Of a stretch of DNA of 57,863 nucleotides, positions 28,752 through 38,089 are shown piece after piece; position 1 is the first letter of the stretch; every line of letters starts with the position of its first letter. Where the stretch lies: NCBI GenBank assembly GCA_964559865.1, contig CAZLJD010000028.1, positions 1 to 57,863 of the forward strand. Reading direction: 5' to 3'. The notes below the pieces were generated by a model, which did no database searches, was not told where the DNA came from, and saw nothing but the letters and a program-made list of their open reading frames with translations. This stretch comes from JAGHAJ01 sp964559865 [NCBI: uncultured Synergistota bacterium]. GTDB taxonomy: Bacteria; Synergistota; JAGHAJ01. The translations under genes and the position numbers were made by a program.

Positions 28752-29762
28752 TCAATACCTCACCCTTGGGTCTACCAACGCATCTATTACATCTATAAGA
28801 ATACTCACAGTTACCACCAATAAAGCATAAAAAACTATCGCACCCTGAATACCTGCAAAGTCCCTATACCTTATCCTCATAATCAGATAGCTACCTATCC
28901 CGGGCCAAGAGAATGTGGTCTCAGTTAAAACTGCACCTGCAAGCAAGAGTGCAAACTGCAATCCCATGATAGTAAGTATAGGAACAAGCGCATTCTTCAA
29001 TGCATGTCTATAAACAACTGCTTTCTCTCTTATACCTCTTGCCCTTGCAGCCCTAACAAAATCCATGTTCAGCGTCAATACCATATTGCCCCTTACCATC
29101 CTGACAAATATACTGGAAATCACAAGACCCAGAGTAACAGCAGGCAAAACGAGGTGAGCCACTACATCTTTAAAAGATTCCCAATCCCCTGTTAAAAGTG
29201 CATCTATCGTGTATAAGGATGTGATCTTATGCGGGTCCATCATAGGAGAAACCCTACCAGATATAGGCAACCAGTGCAAATTAACCCCAAATATTACCTG
29301 AAAGAGCATACCCAACCAGAACACAGGCACGGAATAAATGATTATGGTATACATCCTACCGAAGATATCTCCGAAGCTATCCTGTCGTCGGGCAGACTCT
29401 GTCCCCATAAATATACCTATCAACACGGCAAACAGCATGGCGTATAGTGTAAGCTCAAGTGTAGCAGGAAATCTCTCCATAACCTCCTGAAAGACAGGCC
29501 TTTCAGTGAGCATCGATGTACCCATATTTCCGTGAAGCAGCTGCCACAAGTAAGACGCATACTGAACGATCAACGGCTTGTCTAATCCAAGGTGGTGTCT
29601 CATACTGGCAACTACCGAAGGAGGTGCCTTTGGGCCGAGGAGGGCAATTACTGGGTCTCCCGGCATTATCCTCATAATAAAAAAGACCATTGTCAAAAGG
29701 ATAAGCACCATTGGTATCGCTAATAGCAGCCTCACAACTACATAGCGCCTCAATGAACTCAT
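28752..29762 (-). CDS. oppB: Oligopeptide/dipeptide ABC importer permease (OppB-like)
   Basis: This 336-aa permease has the OppB/DppB N-terminus RYVVVRLLLAIPMVLILLTMVFFIMRIMPGDP, the EAA loop VRAARARGIREKAVVYRHALKNALVPI and the terminal DVIDALVDPRVRY. It is the first gene of oppBCDF and is divergent from the chemoreceptor gene. There is no oppA, so the binding protein must be encoded elsewhere or be shared. Confidence 0.94.
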   Translation of the reverse strand: MSSLRRYVVVRLLLAIPMVLILLTMVFFIMRIMPGDPVIALLGPKAPPSVVASMRHHLGLDKPLIVQYASYLWQLLHGNMGTSMLTERPVFQEVMERFPATLELTLYAMLFAVLIGIFMGTESARRQDSFGDIFGRMYTIIIYSVPVFWLGMLFQVIFGVNLHWLPISGRVSPMMDPHKITSLYTIDALLTGDWESFKDVVAHLVLPAVTLGLVISSIFVRMVRGNMVLTLNMDFVRAARARGIREKAVVYRHALKNALVPILTIMGLQFALLLAGAVLTETTFSWPGIGSYLIMRIRYRDFAGIQGAIVFYALLVVTVSILIDVIDALVDPRVRY

Positions 29763-29941
29763 TAAAAAGGTAGCCCCCCACTTTGAACTTAAAGATATAT
29801 GCAGGAAGAAACAAAAATTCTTTTATAGAATATCACAATAGGATACAAATTGCAACATAGAAAACACCTGTATCCCACTCAACAAGAAAAACTTAAGTGA
29901 ATTTTTAATCAAACAATAATTGTGATAGAATAATATATGAA
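29763..29941. promoter_or_regulatory. Divergent promoter region between oppB and the chemoreceptor gene
   Basis: This AT-rich gap of about 200 bases must hold promoters for both directions. For oppB a candidate is TTGCAA, 17 bases, TATTCT on the minus strand (about 29826-29854), matching consensus only partly. For the chemoreceptor, AATAATAT near 29930-29937 could be a -10, but no good -35 is visible. A 9-bp inverted pair, TATCACAAT (29831-29839) and ATTGTGATA (29919-29927), lies one copy near each candidate promoter and could be binding sites for a shared regulator. Confidence 0.4.
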
Positions 29942-29971
29942 GTGAATCTCCAAGAAGGGAGTGTTTACCTT

Positions 29972-32137
29972 ATGAAGATGCGTCGGGTAACAAAGGTAAG
30001 GGTGTTCATGCTCATCACCGGTATTATCCCACTCCTCGTAGTTGGGTGGGTAAGCTACAACAATTCCTCTCAAGCCGTGTCAAGCATAGCAAAAGATGGT
30101 ATGCGCCACGCAATACTTCCAATCTATAACCAGGCAGTGTGGGTCACCAAAGAGGCCAAAAGGTCCATGGAAATGGCGCTAAAGTCTTTAGAAAGCGAGC
30201 TGAAGGGTGTAGGAGATATATTCGTGGACCCCCAGAAGAAAATCAAAGCAAAGATTACCAACCAGTTCACAGGAAAGACCATAGAGGCATCCATCCCGGT
30301 GATGACGCTCTCCGGCGTAAATGTGCAGTACCTACCAAATGTCCTGGATAAGACATCAAGAAATCTCGGAGTAATCTCTGCTTTTTTTGAGGTAATCCCA
30401 CAGGGATTATTGGTGGTCATAACCAATGTAAAGAAGAAGGACGGCTCAAAGGCAACGATGTTTTACATACCAAAAGACAATCCTATATGCAGAGCGATCC
30501 TATCTGGGAAAGACTACATCGCAACTGCAAGCGTTATGGGAAAGAAGTTTTACGGCATATACGAACCTTACAGAGACAACAAGGGGAGAATTATAGGTGC
30601 ACTATACGCAGGGAAGCTCTTAAGGGACATCCAAAACACCGTAATAGAGACGGTAAAGAGCACAAGGTTTGGAAGAAAGGGCTATGTACTCCTGATAGAG
30701 GCAGATACAAAAAAGACTATCTACCATCCCGACAAAAGACTCATAGGAAACACCACACTCTACAAGAAATACAAGTTTGTAAGAGACGCTATTTCATTCG
30801 TAGAAAAGAGGGGAGAGGGATCATTTGAGTACGAATACAAGGGCATAAAGAAGATAGGTTACCTGTTTTACTTCAAGCCGTGGAAGTGGGTCATATGGTT
30901 GACAGTGCCAGAAAACGAAATCATGGGAGCAGTATGGCACATCAAGAATGTTAGCTTCATCACAATCGGAGTGGCTGCAGCTATCATCTTGCTCATCGGG
31001 ATATTTCTCAGCAAGTCCATCAGCAGAAACACGGAGAGTGTAAAAGAGGTAATGAGTGAAGCTGCCAGCGGAGACTTCACAAAAGAGGCCGTTGTATCCA
31101 CATCTGACGAAATAGGTGAGATTGCAACTGCATTCAATAAACTTGTAGGGAAGACTCGAGAGGCACTCTTAAAGGTATCGGAAGCCACAAGCAGGATAGC
31201 AGACATATCTCAATCCCTGGCTGCAGCAGCACAGGAATCCAATGCTAATACTGAAGAGATAAAAGCAAACATGGACCAGTCATCAAAGGAGATAGAAGAT
31301 GTAGCTGCAAATGTAGAAGAAACAAATGCCGGTATAGAAGAGATCGCATCTTCTGCACAGACATCAGCACAAAGCGCTCAAAACATAGCATCACAGGCAC
31401 AAGAGATCACCGATTCAGCAGAAAAGGGTCTGCAATCTTTGGGAGAGACATTCAACATGATAGAACATGTATCAAAGAGCTCTAAGGCATCTGGTGAAGC
31501 TATAAGCGCCGTTGTAAATGTATCCAAAGATATAGGAAAGATAGTAGAGACGATAACCAACATAGCTGACCAGACAAACCTTCTTGCGCTGAACGCTGCA
31601 ATAGAGGCAGCACGAGCAGGTGAAGCGGGCAGGGGCTTTGCAGTAGTTGCAGAAGAAGTAAGGAAGCTGGCAGAGGAATCCAACAATGCAGCAGCAGAGA
31701 TAGGAAACCTCATACTGAAGATCCAAGAGATGGTAAACGATGTCGCAGACAGGGCTGCAAAGGAACAAGAAGACATAAACAAACTCACAGAGCAGGCACA
31801 AAGCACCTACACAGAGATAGAAAAGATAATAAAAGCCGTTGAAAAGATCTCAACATCTATCGAAGATATTGCCTCTATCACGGAAGAGCAGTCTGCATCT
31901 ACCCAAGAGATGGCAGCAGGAATGGACGGTGTAGTAAAAGCAGTAGGTGAAGTAAAGAGCAGAATAGAAGCAATCGTTATCTCACTTGACGAACAGACAA
32001 AGGTCGCAGAGAACCTTGGAACTGCCGCACAGGAGCTCAGCGAAATGGTTACAGAACTCACTCAAGAAATGGAGTACTTTAAGCTTAAAACTAATGGAGG
32101 AGAATCAAGTAAGGCTATTCAAGAGGTAAACGATTAA
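29972..32137 (+). CDS. Methyl-accepting chemotaxis protein (Cache sensor)
   Basis: This chemoreceptor of about 721 aa is the only plus-strand gene. It has a first membrane helix at about residues 11-29, a large extracytoplasmic sensor (about 40-320) whose [13 protein letters not shown] and [12 protein letters not shown] segments resemble Cache_3/Cache_2 modules, a second helix at about 327-347, a HAMP domain, and a signalling domain with the conserved tip [20 protein letters not shown] and [18 protein letters not shown]. It lacks a C-terminal CheR pentapeptide. A GTG at 29942 is in frame, but the ATG at 29972 has AAGGGAG about eight bases upstream. The neighbouring opp genes suggest that it might sense the ligand they import (inference). 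Confidence 0.95.
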   Translation: MKMRRVTKVRVFMLITGIIPLLVVGWVSYNNSSQAVSSIAKDGMRHAILPIYNQAVWVTKEAKRSMEMALKSLESELKGVGDIFVDPQKKIKAKITNQFTGKTIEASIPVMTLSGVNVQYLPNVLDKTSRNLGVISAFFEVIPQGLLVVITNVKKKDGSKATMFYIPKDNPICRAILSGKDYIATASVMGKKFYGIYEPYRDNKGRIIGALYAGKLLRDIQNTVIETVKSTRFGRKGYVLLIEADTKKTIYHPDKRLIGNTTLYKKYKFVRDAISFVEKRGEGSFEYEYKGIKKIGYLFYFKPWKWVIWLTVPENEIMGAVWHIKNVSFITIGVAAAIILLIGIFLSKSISRNTESVKEVMSEAASGDFTKEAVVSTSDEIGEIATAFNKLVGKTREALLKVSEATSRIADISQSLAAAAQESNANTEEIKANMDQSSKEIEDVAANVEETNAGIEEIASSAQTSAQSAQNIASQAQEITDSAEKGLQSLGETFNMIEHVSKSSKASGEAISAVVNVSKDIGKIVETITNIADQTNLLALNAAIEAARAGEAGRGFAVVAEEVRKLAEESNNAAAEIGNLILKIQEMVNDVADRAAKEQEDINKLTEQAQSTYTEIEKIIKAVEKISTSIEDIASITEEQSASTQEMAAGMDGVVKAVGEVKSRIEAIVISLDEQTKVAENLGTAAQELSEMVTELTQEMEYFKLKTNGGESSKAIQEVND

Positions 32138-32143
32138 CCAATA

Positions 32144-32181
32144 TAGTATAGGGTCACCTCTTAGGAGGCGACCCTATACTA
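32144..32181. terminator. Bidirectional terminator hairpin between convergent genes
   Basis: Arms AGTATAGGGTC plus CCTC and GAGG plus GACCCTATACT pair around the loop TTAG, with one A-C mismatch, making a stem of about 16 bp. It separates the plus-strand chemoreceptor from the minus-strand LarC/TrmO gene, whose TAG stop is in the right arm. The tails are AAAAGTC on the plus side and ATATTGG on the minus side, so U-runs are poor, but the placement supports a shared terminator. Confidence 0.7.
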
Positions 32182-33309
32182 AAAGTCATGAGTATGTGGT
32201 ATTCCCTTCCTGTGAAGCTCAAGGTGTTTGTTACCTTCAGCCCACCCATCGTTCGCATCTGATTTGGCATCAAGAGATGCAACATAGGGTTTTATGTCAA
32301 CTACCTGCGTTCCGTCGAATGCATCCATAGGGGAAATCCTTATCGTAGAACTACTTATTCCCAAGAGTTTAACCACAGAAAGCCCTATTTTAGTCGGTCT
32401 ATTAGGGCTCCTACTTGCAAAGAGCCCGACTTCTCCTGTGATCCATGGGGGGTGTGCCGTATTGGATCTATACCTCGCCCTGTCAAGCCAAAACAGGACT
32501 ATTATGTAATTAAATGTCTCGAGCCCTCTAAGTGCATTTTCGTACTCAGGGTAAAGTTCTATCTTAAACTCCGCATCTTCGCATTCAACAGGTTGATACG
32601 GCGCTGCATCTTTATATGGCGTTCTTATAACACCTATAGGTTTAACCGCATACTCTCCTGCAACCTTTACAATCTCAACTTCCTCCCTCTGTTTGCCTTC
32701 GAGTTCAAAGAGATAAGCAGAATTATGTCCCTCTACCTGTTTACCAATAGTCCTTAAAACTGCAACACTCGAAGGGGTAGCCAACTCCTTTTGTACATCA
32801 CTCTTATACCATAAAAGCCCCTCCAATAATTTCTTGGTTGCCGGAGCAGGTACATCAAGCAAACCGTGTGAAGTCATTACCTTCCCAGAGCCTACATTTA
32901 TTGGAGAAAAGTACACCATATCAGCTCCAATATGGTAAACCCCATAACATATCCCTACTATCATGGTTATAGCCCAATCACTCCCAACTTCGTGGAAGTG
33001 CACACTCTCCAAGCTCTCACCATGCACACAAGCCTCTGCTTCTGCAAGCAGTTTGTAAGTCTCCGCCACCTTATTCCTAACATCAACAGGAAGTATCATC
33101 CTCGAAACGATCCCAAGCACATCAGCAAGGTGTCTGTGGCTACTAGGATTATCCTTAGGCAAAAGCATTTCGCTTAGTTCAACTTCAGGAAAGCCAACCG
33201 GTCTTATTGCAGCGTTCAGTTTCTCCAAAGGGAAACCCATACTCACAATGCTGTGGAATATCGCTTCTTTCCTCGCACCATTAGAAAGGTCGAAAAACAA
33301 AATCTTCAT
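32179..33309 (-). CDS. LarC N-terminal-like domain fused to TrmO/TsaA-like methyltransferase
   Basis: This 376-aa protein joins two families. Residues 1-190 resemble the N-terminal half of LarC (nickel-pincer cofactor nickel-insertion protein): SSHRHLADV (HRH at 58-60), AEAEACVHGESLESVHFHEVG (HFHEVG at 104-109), SPINVGSGKV and TSHGLLDVPAPATKKLLEGL. The canonical start with S-G-x-x-G-D-M is replaced by DLSNGARKEAIFHS, and the second LarC half is absent. Residues 222-343 match TrmO/TsaA, which N6-methylates t6A37 of tRNA: KPIGVIRTPYKD, GLFASRSPNRPTKIGLSVVKL and DGTQVVDIKPY. The tail is histidine-rich (HLELHRKGIPHTH). It is last in the inositol/uronate run and overlaps pfp by one base. A combined function cannot be read from sequence. 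Confidence 0.8.
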   Translation of the reverse strand: MKILFFDLSNGARKEAIFHSIVSMGFPLEKLNAAIRPVGFPEVELSEMLLPKDNPSSHRHLADVLGIVSRMILPVDVRNKVAETYKLLAEAEACVHGESLESVHFHEVGSDWAITMIVGICYGVYHIGADMVYFSPINVGSGKVMTSHGLLDVPAPATKKLLEGLLWYKSDVQKELATPSSVAVLRTIGKQVEGHNSAYLFELEGKQREEVEIVKVAGEYAVKPIGVIRTPYKDAAPYQPVECEDAEFKIELYPEYENALRGLETFNYIIVLFWLDRARYRSNTAHPPWITGEVGLFASRSPNRPTKIGLSVVKLLGISSSTIRISPMDAFDGTQVVDIKPYVASLDAKSDANDGWAEGNKHLELHRKGIPHTHDF

Positions 33310-34490
33310 CAGCAGATCCTCACATACTTCGGTAGGCCATCTTCTATAGGAATATCTACCTCACCAGCTATAAGGGGCTTAACATACTCTTTATAAGAGC
33401 CCTCACTCTCTATGTACTCTGAAGGAAGTGTCCTTTCTGCATTCGCAACAACAGACAGAGCAACTGTACCCGTTTTACCCTCCACCTCCTCTAATGTTAC
33501 CATCACGCCGGTTAATCCTTCCAAAGCAAGCTCTACTGCCCTCTTTCCAACCAATACAGCATCATCTCTATCCCTCAAGGACGCAAAGTGCATTGCACTC
33601 TGCTGACATATATCAAGTTTTATAGTCCTCGTCTTCAGCTTTAGTCTACTCTCTATCATGGACTTCAAATACTCCCCCACACTTCCGAGCATGGGATGAC
33701 CAAAGGCATCTGTAGATACACCATCACTTTCAACCCCTATGTAGCTACCAGAAGCATCCTTAACTCCTTCACCTGTAACCACAAATACCCAGCCAACTTC
33801 TCTGTAAACACGCTCAACATCAGATAAAATCTTTTCCTCAGAGACACGCACCTCCGGTATGTATACCAAGTGCGGTGCACTGTTATCTCTATCCCTCGCA
33901 AGTATAGTAGCCATAGGTAACCAACCGGTATTTCTGCCAACCGTTGTTAGCACAGTAACAGGTTCAGAGGTAGACATGCTTTCTGCATGTAAGCCCGCTT
34001 CCCTTACAGAGGCTATAACATACTTCGCTGCACTCCCAAACCCAGGGCAATGATGAGTCTCGACAAGGTCGTTGTCTATAGTCTTGGGAATGCCTACAAC
34101 CCTGAGATCATACCCAACTTTGTTAGCTGCCTCCTGGATCTTATTTGCCGTATCCATAGAGTCATTTCCACCAATGTAAAAGAAGTAACCTACATCATGC
34201 ATGTCAAAGAAGTCAAATATACTCTTGGTCTCCCCATTGCCACCCTTGAGCATATACCTGCAACCCCCAAGTGCCGCTCCCGGTGTAAACTTCAATCCCT
34301 CTATAAGAGAGTTGTCTAATTCAGTCAAATCAACCATTTCTCCCTTCAATACCCCCTCAATTCCATGAACAGCTCCAAATAGTTTTCCGCTACTCCTCCG
34401 CTTCCACTCCGCAATTACACCATACAGGCTACTATTTATAACTGCCGTGGGGCCTCCAGATTGACCAACTATGGCACTCTTCCTAACCAC
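33309..34490 (-). CDS. pfp: 6-phosphofructokinase, PPi-type
   Basis: This protein of about 393 aa belongs to the phosphofructokinase A family. The phosphate-donor loop is GGNDSMDT (about 107-114), with Asp where ATP-dependent enzymes have Gly, and the PKTIDNDL motif (about 135) has Lys instead of Gly. Both point to pyrophosphate as phosphoryl donor, which would make fructose-6-phosphate phosphorylation reversible. MSTSEPVTVLTTVGRNTGW and VVTGEGV are also typical. The frame opens at a TTG (34508) overlapping the HAD gene stop, but the GTG at 34490 has AAGGGGGA about seven bases upstream. Its place in a sugar-acid operon links catabolic flux to glycolysis or gluconeogenesis. Confidence 0.88.
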   Translation of the reverse strand: MVRKSAIVGQSGGPTAVINSSLYGVIAEWKRRSSGKLFGAVHGIEGVLKGEMVDLTELDNSLIEGLKFTPGAALGGCRYMLKGGNGETKSIFDFFDMHDVGYFFYIGGNDSMDTANKIQEAANKVGYDLRVVGIPKTIDNDLVETHHCPGFGSAAKYVIASVREAGLHAESMSTSEPVTVLTTVGRNTGWLPMATILARDRDNSAPHLVYIPEVRVSEEKILSDVERVYREVGWVFVVTGEGVKDASGSYIGVESDGVSTDAFGHPMLGSVGEYLKSMIESRLKLKTRTIKLDICQQSAMHFASLRDRDDAVLVGKRAVELALEGLTGVMVTLEEVEGKTGTVALSVVANAERTLPSEYIESEGSYKEYVKPLIAGEVDIPIEDGLPKYVRIC

Positions 34491-34504
34491 GATAACTTCC
34501 CCCT

Positions 34505-35128
34505 TCAATATATCTTAAGTAGCTCACTTAAACTCTCCACCACAGGCACTCTAAACCTCTCCTTAAAGAGTTCAGCACTAAACATGCCCAACTTCCCAAT
34601 GAACTTGATACCACAACTTAGTGCCCTCTCTGCATCCTTCAGAGAATCACCAACAAAGACCAACTCATCATCTTTGACTCCAAATCTTGCCATCGTATAC
34701 TCAAAGTGAGGTCGCCCTTTCCCAAAACCATTCCTAAAACCAAGGATCAAGTCAAACTCAACTCCATGCTTTCTAAAATAGTCCTCTACATTCTCCTGAA
34801 AATTGCTGGAAGAGACAACAACTTTGTACTCCCTCGCTCTCAAGGTCTCAACGGTAGAAATTGTATCTTTATAGAGGGGATATGTAAATAGTTCGTCTCT
34901 CTTTCTCGACTCAAATCTGTCCACTACCACGCCGTTCTTCTCGCCTCCAGGGAACAGTAACTCCATCTGTTCGGAAAAAGGAAGTCCAGAAGACTGCCTG
35001 TAAAAAGAAACCGCTTTGTCCCTTGGTATATCGTATTCTTTAGTGATCTCGTCTGCCGCTATCTCCGTAAGCCTTTCCATTGAATCCACCAGCGTGCCAT
35101 CAAAGTCAAACATTATAACCCTTATCAT
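34505..35128 (-). CDS. HAD-family phosphatase (phosphoglycolate phosphatase-like)
   Basis: This 207-aa haloacid-dehalogenase-type hydrolase has motif I FDFDGTLVDS with both aspartates, motif II VVSSSN, a Lys in the GFGKGRPHF segment and motif IV FVGDSLKDAERA. The helical cap between motifs I and II (about residues 15-85) makes it a C1-cap member like Gph or beta-phosphoglucomutase. It overlaps iolO by four bases (ATGA) and pfp at its end. It probably removes phosphate from a sugar phosphate of this pathway, but the substrate cannot be told. Confidence 0.88.
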   Translation of the reverse strand: MIRVIMFDFDGTLVDSMERLTEIAADEITKEYDIPRDKAVSFYRQSSGLPFSEQMELLFPGGEKNGVVVDRFESRKRDELFTYPLYKDTISTVETLRAREYKVVVSSSNFQENVEDYFRKHGVEFDLILGFRNGFGKGRPHFEYTMARFGVKDDELVFVGDSLKDAERALSCGIKFIGKLGMFSAELFKERFRVPVVESLSELLKIY

Positions 35129-35934
35129 CCAAACACCTGCCTGATCGTCTGAATTGCTCTCCTTGCCGCAGTATCTGGATCCGGTTTTGGCAATATCTCA
35201 GCAGAGATATAGCCGCTATAACCTATCTCTTCAAGCGCACCCTTAACAGAAGCAAAATCTATATGGCCAAGGCCCGGTGCCCATCTGTTACTGTCTGCCA
35301 CATGCACATGGCCAACCCTTTTACCTGCCATTTTTATGCTATCCTCTATGCTCCGTTCCTCAATATTCATGTGGAACGTATCAACAAGGACATACACATT
35401 CTGCATCCCCACCGCATCTATGAGCTCTAAAGCCTCAGCTACCGTATTGATATAGTTTACTTCATACCTATTTATAGGTTCTATGAGCACTGTTAATCCT
35501 GCTCCAAGGGCGTATTCTGCACACATCCTCACACCCTCAGTAAGCCACCCAAACGCATCTTCTCTTTTAATACCTCTCTCTACATTACCCCTTATGAGGC
35601 CCAGTATAACCGCTGCAGCAAAGTTAGAAGCAAACTCCACTTGCAACTTCAACCTATCTACAGTTCTCTTTCTCACACTGTTATCCGGAGAGGATAGGGA
35701 CAGGCCCTCAACAAGAAAGGCCTGTCCTGTGCCTACAGCAGGGACCTCCAACTCCCATGTATCCACTACATGCTTTATCTCCTCAACATTCACTCTCGAA
35801 GGGTCCCTCACAGCGATTTCAACACCATCGTAACCAAGTCTTGCTACCCTCTCTACATTACGGGAGAGCTCACCCTTAAATGCCAGAGCATCAAACTCTG
35901 CATCCGGCGTGGAAACTACTATTGCCGCTCTCAA
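35125..35934 (-). CDS. iolO: Sugar epimerase, probable 5-keto-L-gluconate epimerase IolO
   Basis: This TIM-barrel enzyme of about 270 aa belongs to the xylose-isomerase-like epimerases. It closely follows my memory of T. maritima IolO (TM0416) in FDALAFKGEL, EIAVRDPS, GTGQAFLVEGLSL, IEPINRYE, LVDTFHMNIEE and HVADSNRWAPGLGHIDF, the last with metal ligands. IolO converts 5-keto-L-gluconate to D-tagaturonate in the Thermotoga-type inositol pathway. A GTG at 35946 is in frame, but the TTG at 35934 has AAGGTGGTG upstream and gives the family N-terminus (xRAAIVVSTPDAEF). It lies directly after iolN. Confidence 0.78.
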   Translation of the reverse strand: MRAAIVVSTPDAEFDALAFKGELSRNVERVARLGYDGVEIAVRDPSRVNVEEIKHVVDTWELEVPAVGTGQAFLVEGLSLSSPDNSVRKRTVDRLKLQVEFASNFAAAVILGLIRGNVERGIKREDAFGWLTEGVRMCAEYALGAGLTVLIEPINRYEVNYINTVAEALELIDAVGMQNVYVLVDTFHMNIEERSIEDSIKMAGKRVGHVHVADSNRWAPGLGHIDFASVKGALEEIGYSGYISAEILPKPDPDTAARRAIQTIRQVFG

Positions 35935-35947
35935 AGGTAACACCACC

Positions 35948-37048
35948 TTAAAACCCTATCTTGGGCAATCCATACACCGACTTCCATCCCTCGCTCTCAG
36001 GCTCCCTGAGGTAAGGCTCCATCTCCTTTGCAGACCTAAGGGTGACCTCCTCAACTGGTGGCACCTTTCCAGGTGGAAATGCCTCTAAAATCTGATCATT
36101 AACGAGTGTAAGATACTTCAGTATTGCAGCCATGGGTCTCTTAGCCTTTTTAGGATCACCCAGCGTGGCCTTACCCACTACACCAACAGGCTGAGCTACA
36201 ATCTCTATCGGGGCGTGCCCTTCACCTTCAGACCATCTGTGCGGTCTTCCAAACGGTTCGACTGAGGTATCAAAGTGACCTCCCGGGAGATAGCTCTTTG
36301 TCTCCGTATCTCTTGCATAGTTCATGTCCACCATCTCTGGCGGAAACATAAGCAAGGCTATTGAAGTTTCCGCCTCAGCTGCATGTATAAATTCAGTCTC
36401 CATCGCATTCGGCTTTCCATTTGGCCCGAAGAACTCCCTCACAGCTCTATGCCAATCCAGAACCTGATATATACCGGGAAGCTGATACCTATACATGAAT
36501 TCATGAAGGGCAGACTCAAGCACCCACAGTTGACCATGATTGTTAAGTATGATCTGCTTTCTGAAACCGTCATTCCACAAGCCCAGCATCACATTAACAA
36601 GCATCTCTCTAACAACATCCTGCGGAATATTCACAGTACCTGCCATACCTATATGATGGTAAGGATGTGCACCATAGTTTATCGGGGGCCATGCAAGATT
36701 CACAGCCCTGCCTTGCTTCGCTGTATACCTGCGAACTGCCTCTGCGATCATACAAACAGCAATCGTATCCATACCAGAACTCATGTGAAGGCCGTGCCTC
36801 TCCGTGCTCCCCACAGGAATAATAACTATGTCATTCTTCTTCCTGTTTTCGACCACCTGCTGACGCACCGTAGTTTGGATATAGCTACCCGGTTTCGCCA
36901 ATTCAGGTGGTGAAGGGACTTCATACTCCTTCAATATCTCATCTATTTCTTCTTCAGAAGCATCCCATATCTGCTTCTTCAGTCTCCCAACTTCACTATC
37001 CTCAAAGACTATTGCAGGATTTTCCGTAGTAATCCACATTCTTCCCAT
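35948..37048 (-). CDS. iolN: Creatininase-family hydrolase, probable 3-dehydro-scyllo-inosose hydrolase IolN
   Basis: This 366-aa protein belongs to the creatininase family of metal-dependent amidohydrolases. The ligands are visible in VGSTERHGLHM (Glu, His), SGMDTI (Asp), LNNHGQ (His) and HAAEAETS (Glu). Length and the long N-terminal extension agree with T. maritima IolN (TM0413), which opens the ring of diketo-inositol to give 5-keto-L-gluconate. Its position between the IolM-like dehydrogenase pair and iolO repeats the Thermotoga gene neighbourhood. The ATG has AAAGGAGGTATAGG upstream. Assignment rests on family and context. Confidence 0.75.
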   Translation of the reverse strand: MGRMWITTENPAIVFEDSEVGRLKKQIWDASEEEIDEILKEYEVPSPPELAKPGSYIQTTVRQQVVENRKKNDIVIIPVGSTERHGLHMSSGMDTIAVCMIAEAVRRYTAKQGRAVNLAWPPINYGAHPYHHIGMAGTVNIPQDVVREMLVNVMLGLWNDGFRKQIILNNHGQLWVLESALHEFMYRYQLPGIYQVLDWHRAVREFFGPNGKPNAMETEFIHAAEAETSIALLMFPPEMVDMNYARDTETKSYLPGGHFDTSVEPFGRPHRWSEGEGHAPIEIVAQPVGVVGKATLGDPKKAKRPMAAILKYLTLVNDQILEAFPPGKVPPVEEVTLRSAKEMEPYLREPESEGWKSVYGLPKIGF

Positions 37049-37064
37049 AACTCCTATACCTCCT

Positions 37065-38075
37065 TTAAGGCCTCAGTATAACCTCTATAGCCTCTTTTCG
37101 CCTCATAGCATCAAGTCCAATCTCAAACTCCTGAAGTTTAAGGTCATGAGTAATAAGCTTCCTCAACGGTAACACCTTTAAAGCTTTTATTGCATCAGGA
37201 AATGTATGATCAGCTATGTACGTACCCATAATATTTACCTCATATCTCGTTATGTCATACTGGTATATGTGTTGTTCAACCGACCTATTCATCCCAAATA
37301 GGAGTACTCTTCCTCCCCTCCTAACCACCTTAAGTGCATCTCCAAAAAGCACACCAACTGCATCTACCACAATGTCTGCACCTATACCAGTCTTATCCAT
37401 AACAACATCTTCCAAAGGTGTCTCCTGAGGATCTACTACCAAATCAGCTCCCATCTCCCTTGCAAACTTCCTCCTGTAGTCAGAGGGCTCCGAAACCAGC
37501 ACATAAAGGCCAGAAGCCTTAAATATTGCAATGTAGTAAAGCCCTATAGGTCCTGCACCAAGAACCACTGCTGTTTCACCAACCATAGGCTTCAACTTCT
37601 TTATGCCACTCATCACACAAGAAAGTGGCTCTGTGAAAACGGCAATCTCTGGTGGGATCTCATCTGGTATCTTGTGAAGAGAGTATTGAGGTGCAACATT
37701 GTACTTTGCAAAACCTCCATCGATGAATATACCAAGCGTCGTCATATTCAAACAGAGGTTTGGTTTGCCAATCTTACAATAAGCACAGCTACCACACGGT
37801 ATATTTGGATCTATAACGACCCTATCTCCTACCTCAAACCCCCTAACAGCCTTGCCCTTTTCCACAATTCTACCAGTGTACTCATGTCCAAGAATGGTAT
37901 CAGGGTTAGCAGGATGTCCAGGTGGCACATTCAGTATCTGAATATCAGTTCCACATATACTCGCCGCCTCAACCTCAAGCAAGACCTCGTCATCTTTCTT
38001 TATCCTTGGAATCTCTCTCTCCTCAAGAGAAAAATTCCCTCCTCCTTTAAAGACAACAGCCAACATCTTCTCCAT
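37065..38075 (-). CDS. Zinc-dependent medium-chain dehydrogenase (polyol/inositol dehydrogenase candidate)
   Basis: This protein of about 336 aa is a medium-chain dehydrogenase/reductase. CGTDIQI carries the catalytic Cys, GHEYTGRIVEKG the His-Glu, and C-x2-C-x2-C-x7-C (CGSCAYCKIGKPNLC) the structural zinc site; the NAD motif is LGAGPIGLYYIAI. It is of the sorbitol/threonine dehydrogenase type. It lies between iolM and iolN, where no Gfo/Idh-type IolG is found, so it may catalyse the first oxidation of inositol (inference) or act on a related polyol. The ATG at 38075 is chosen because AGAAGGTG precedes it; a GTG at 38084 is less likely. Confidence 0.85.
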   Translation of the reverse strand: MEKMLAVVFKGGGNFSLEEREIPRIKKDDEVLLEVEAASICGTDIQILNVPPGHPANPDTILGHEYTGRIVEKGKAVRGFEVGDRVVIDPNIPCGSCAYCKIGKPNLCLNMTTLGIFIDGGFAKYNVAPQYSLHKIPDEIPPEIAVFTEPLSCVMSGIKKLKPMVGETAVVLGAGPIGLYYIAIFKASGLYVLVSEPSDYRRKFAREMGADLVVDPQETPLEDVVMDKTGIGADIVVDAVGVLFGDALKVVRRGGRVLLFGMNRSVEQHIYQYDITRYEVNIMGTYIADHTFPDAIKALKVLPLRKLITHDLKLQEFEIGLDAMRRKEAIEVILRP

Positions 38076-38089
38076 AACAAACACCTTCT

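Noticed and set aside
31378-31806. Serine/alanine-rich minus-strand frames opposite the chemoreceptor signalling domain
   Set aside because: They are complement shadows of a repetitive coiled coil with biased codons, without ribosome-binding sites.
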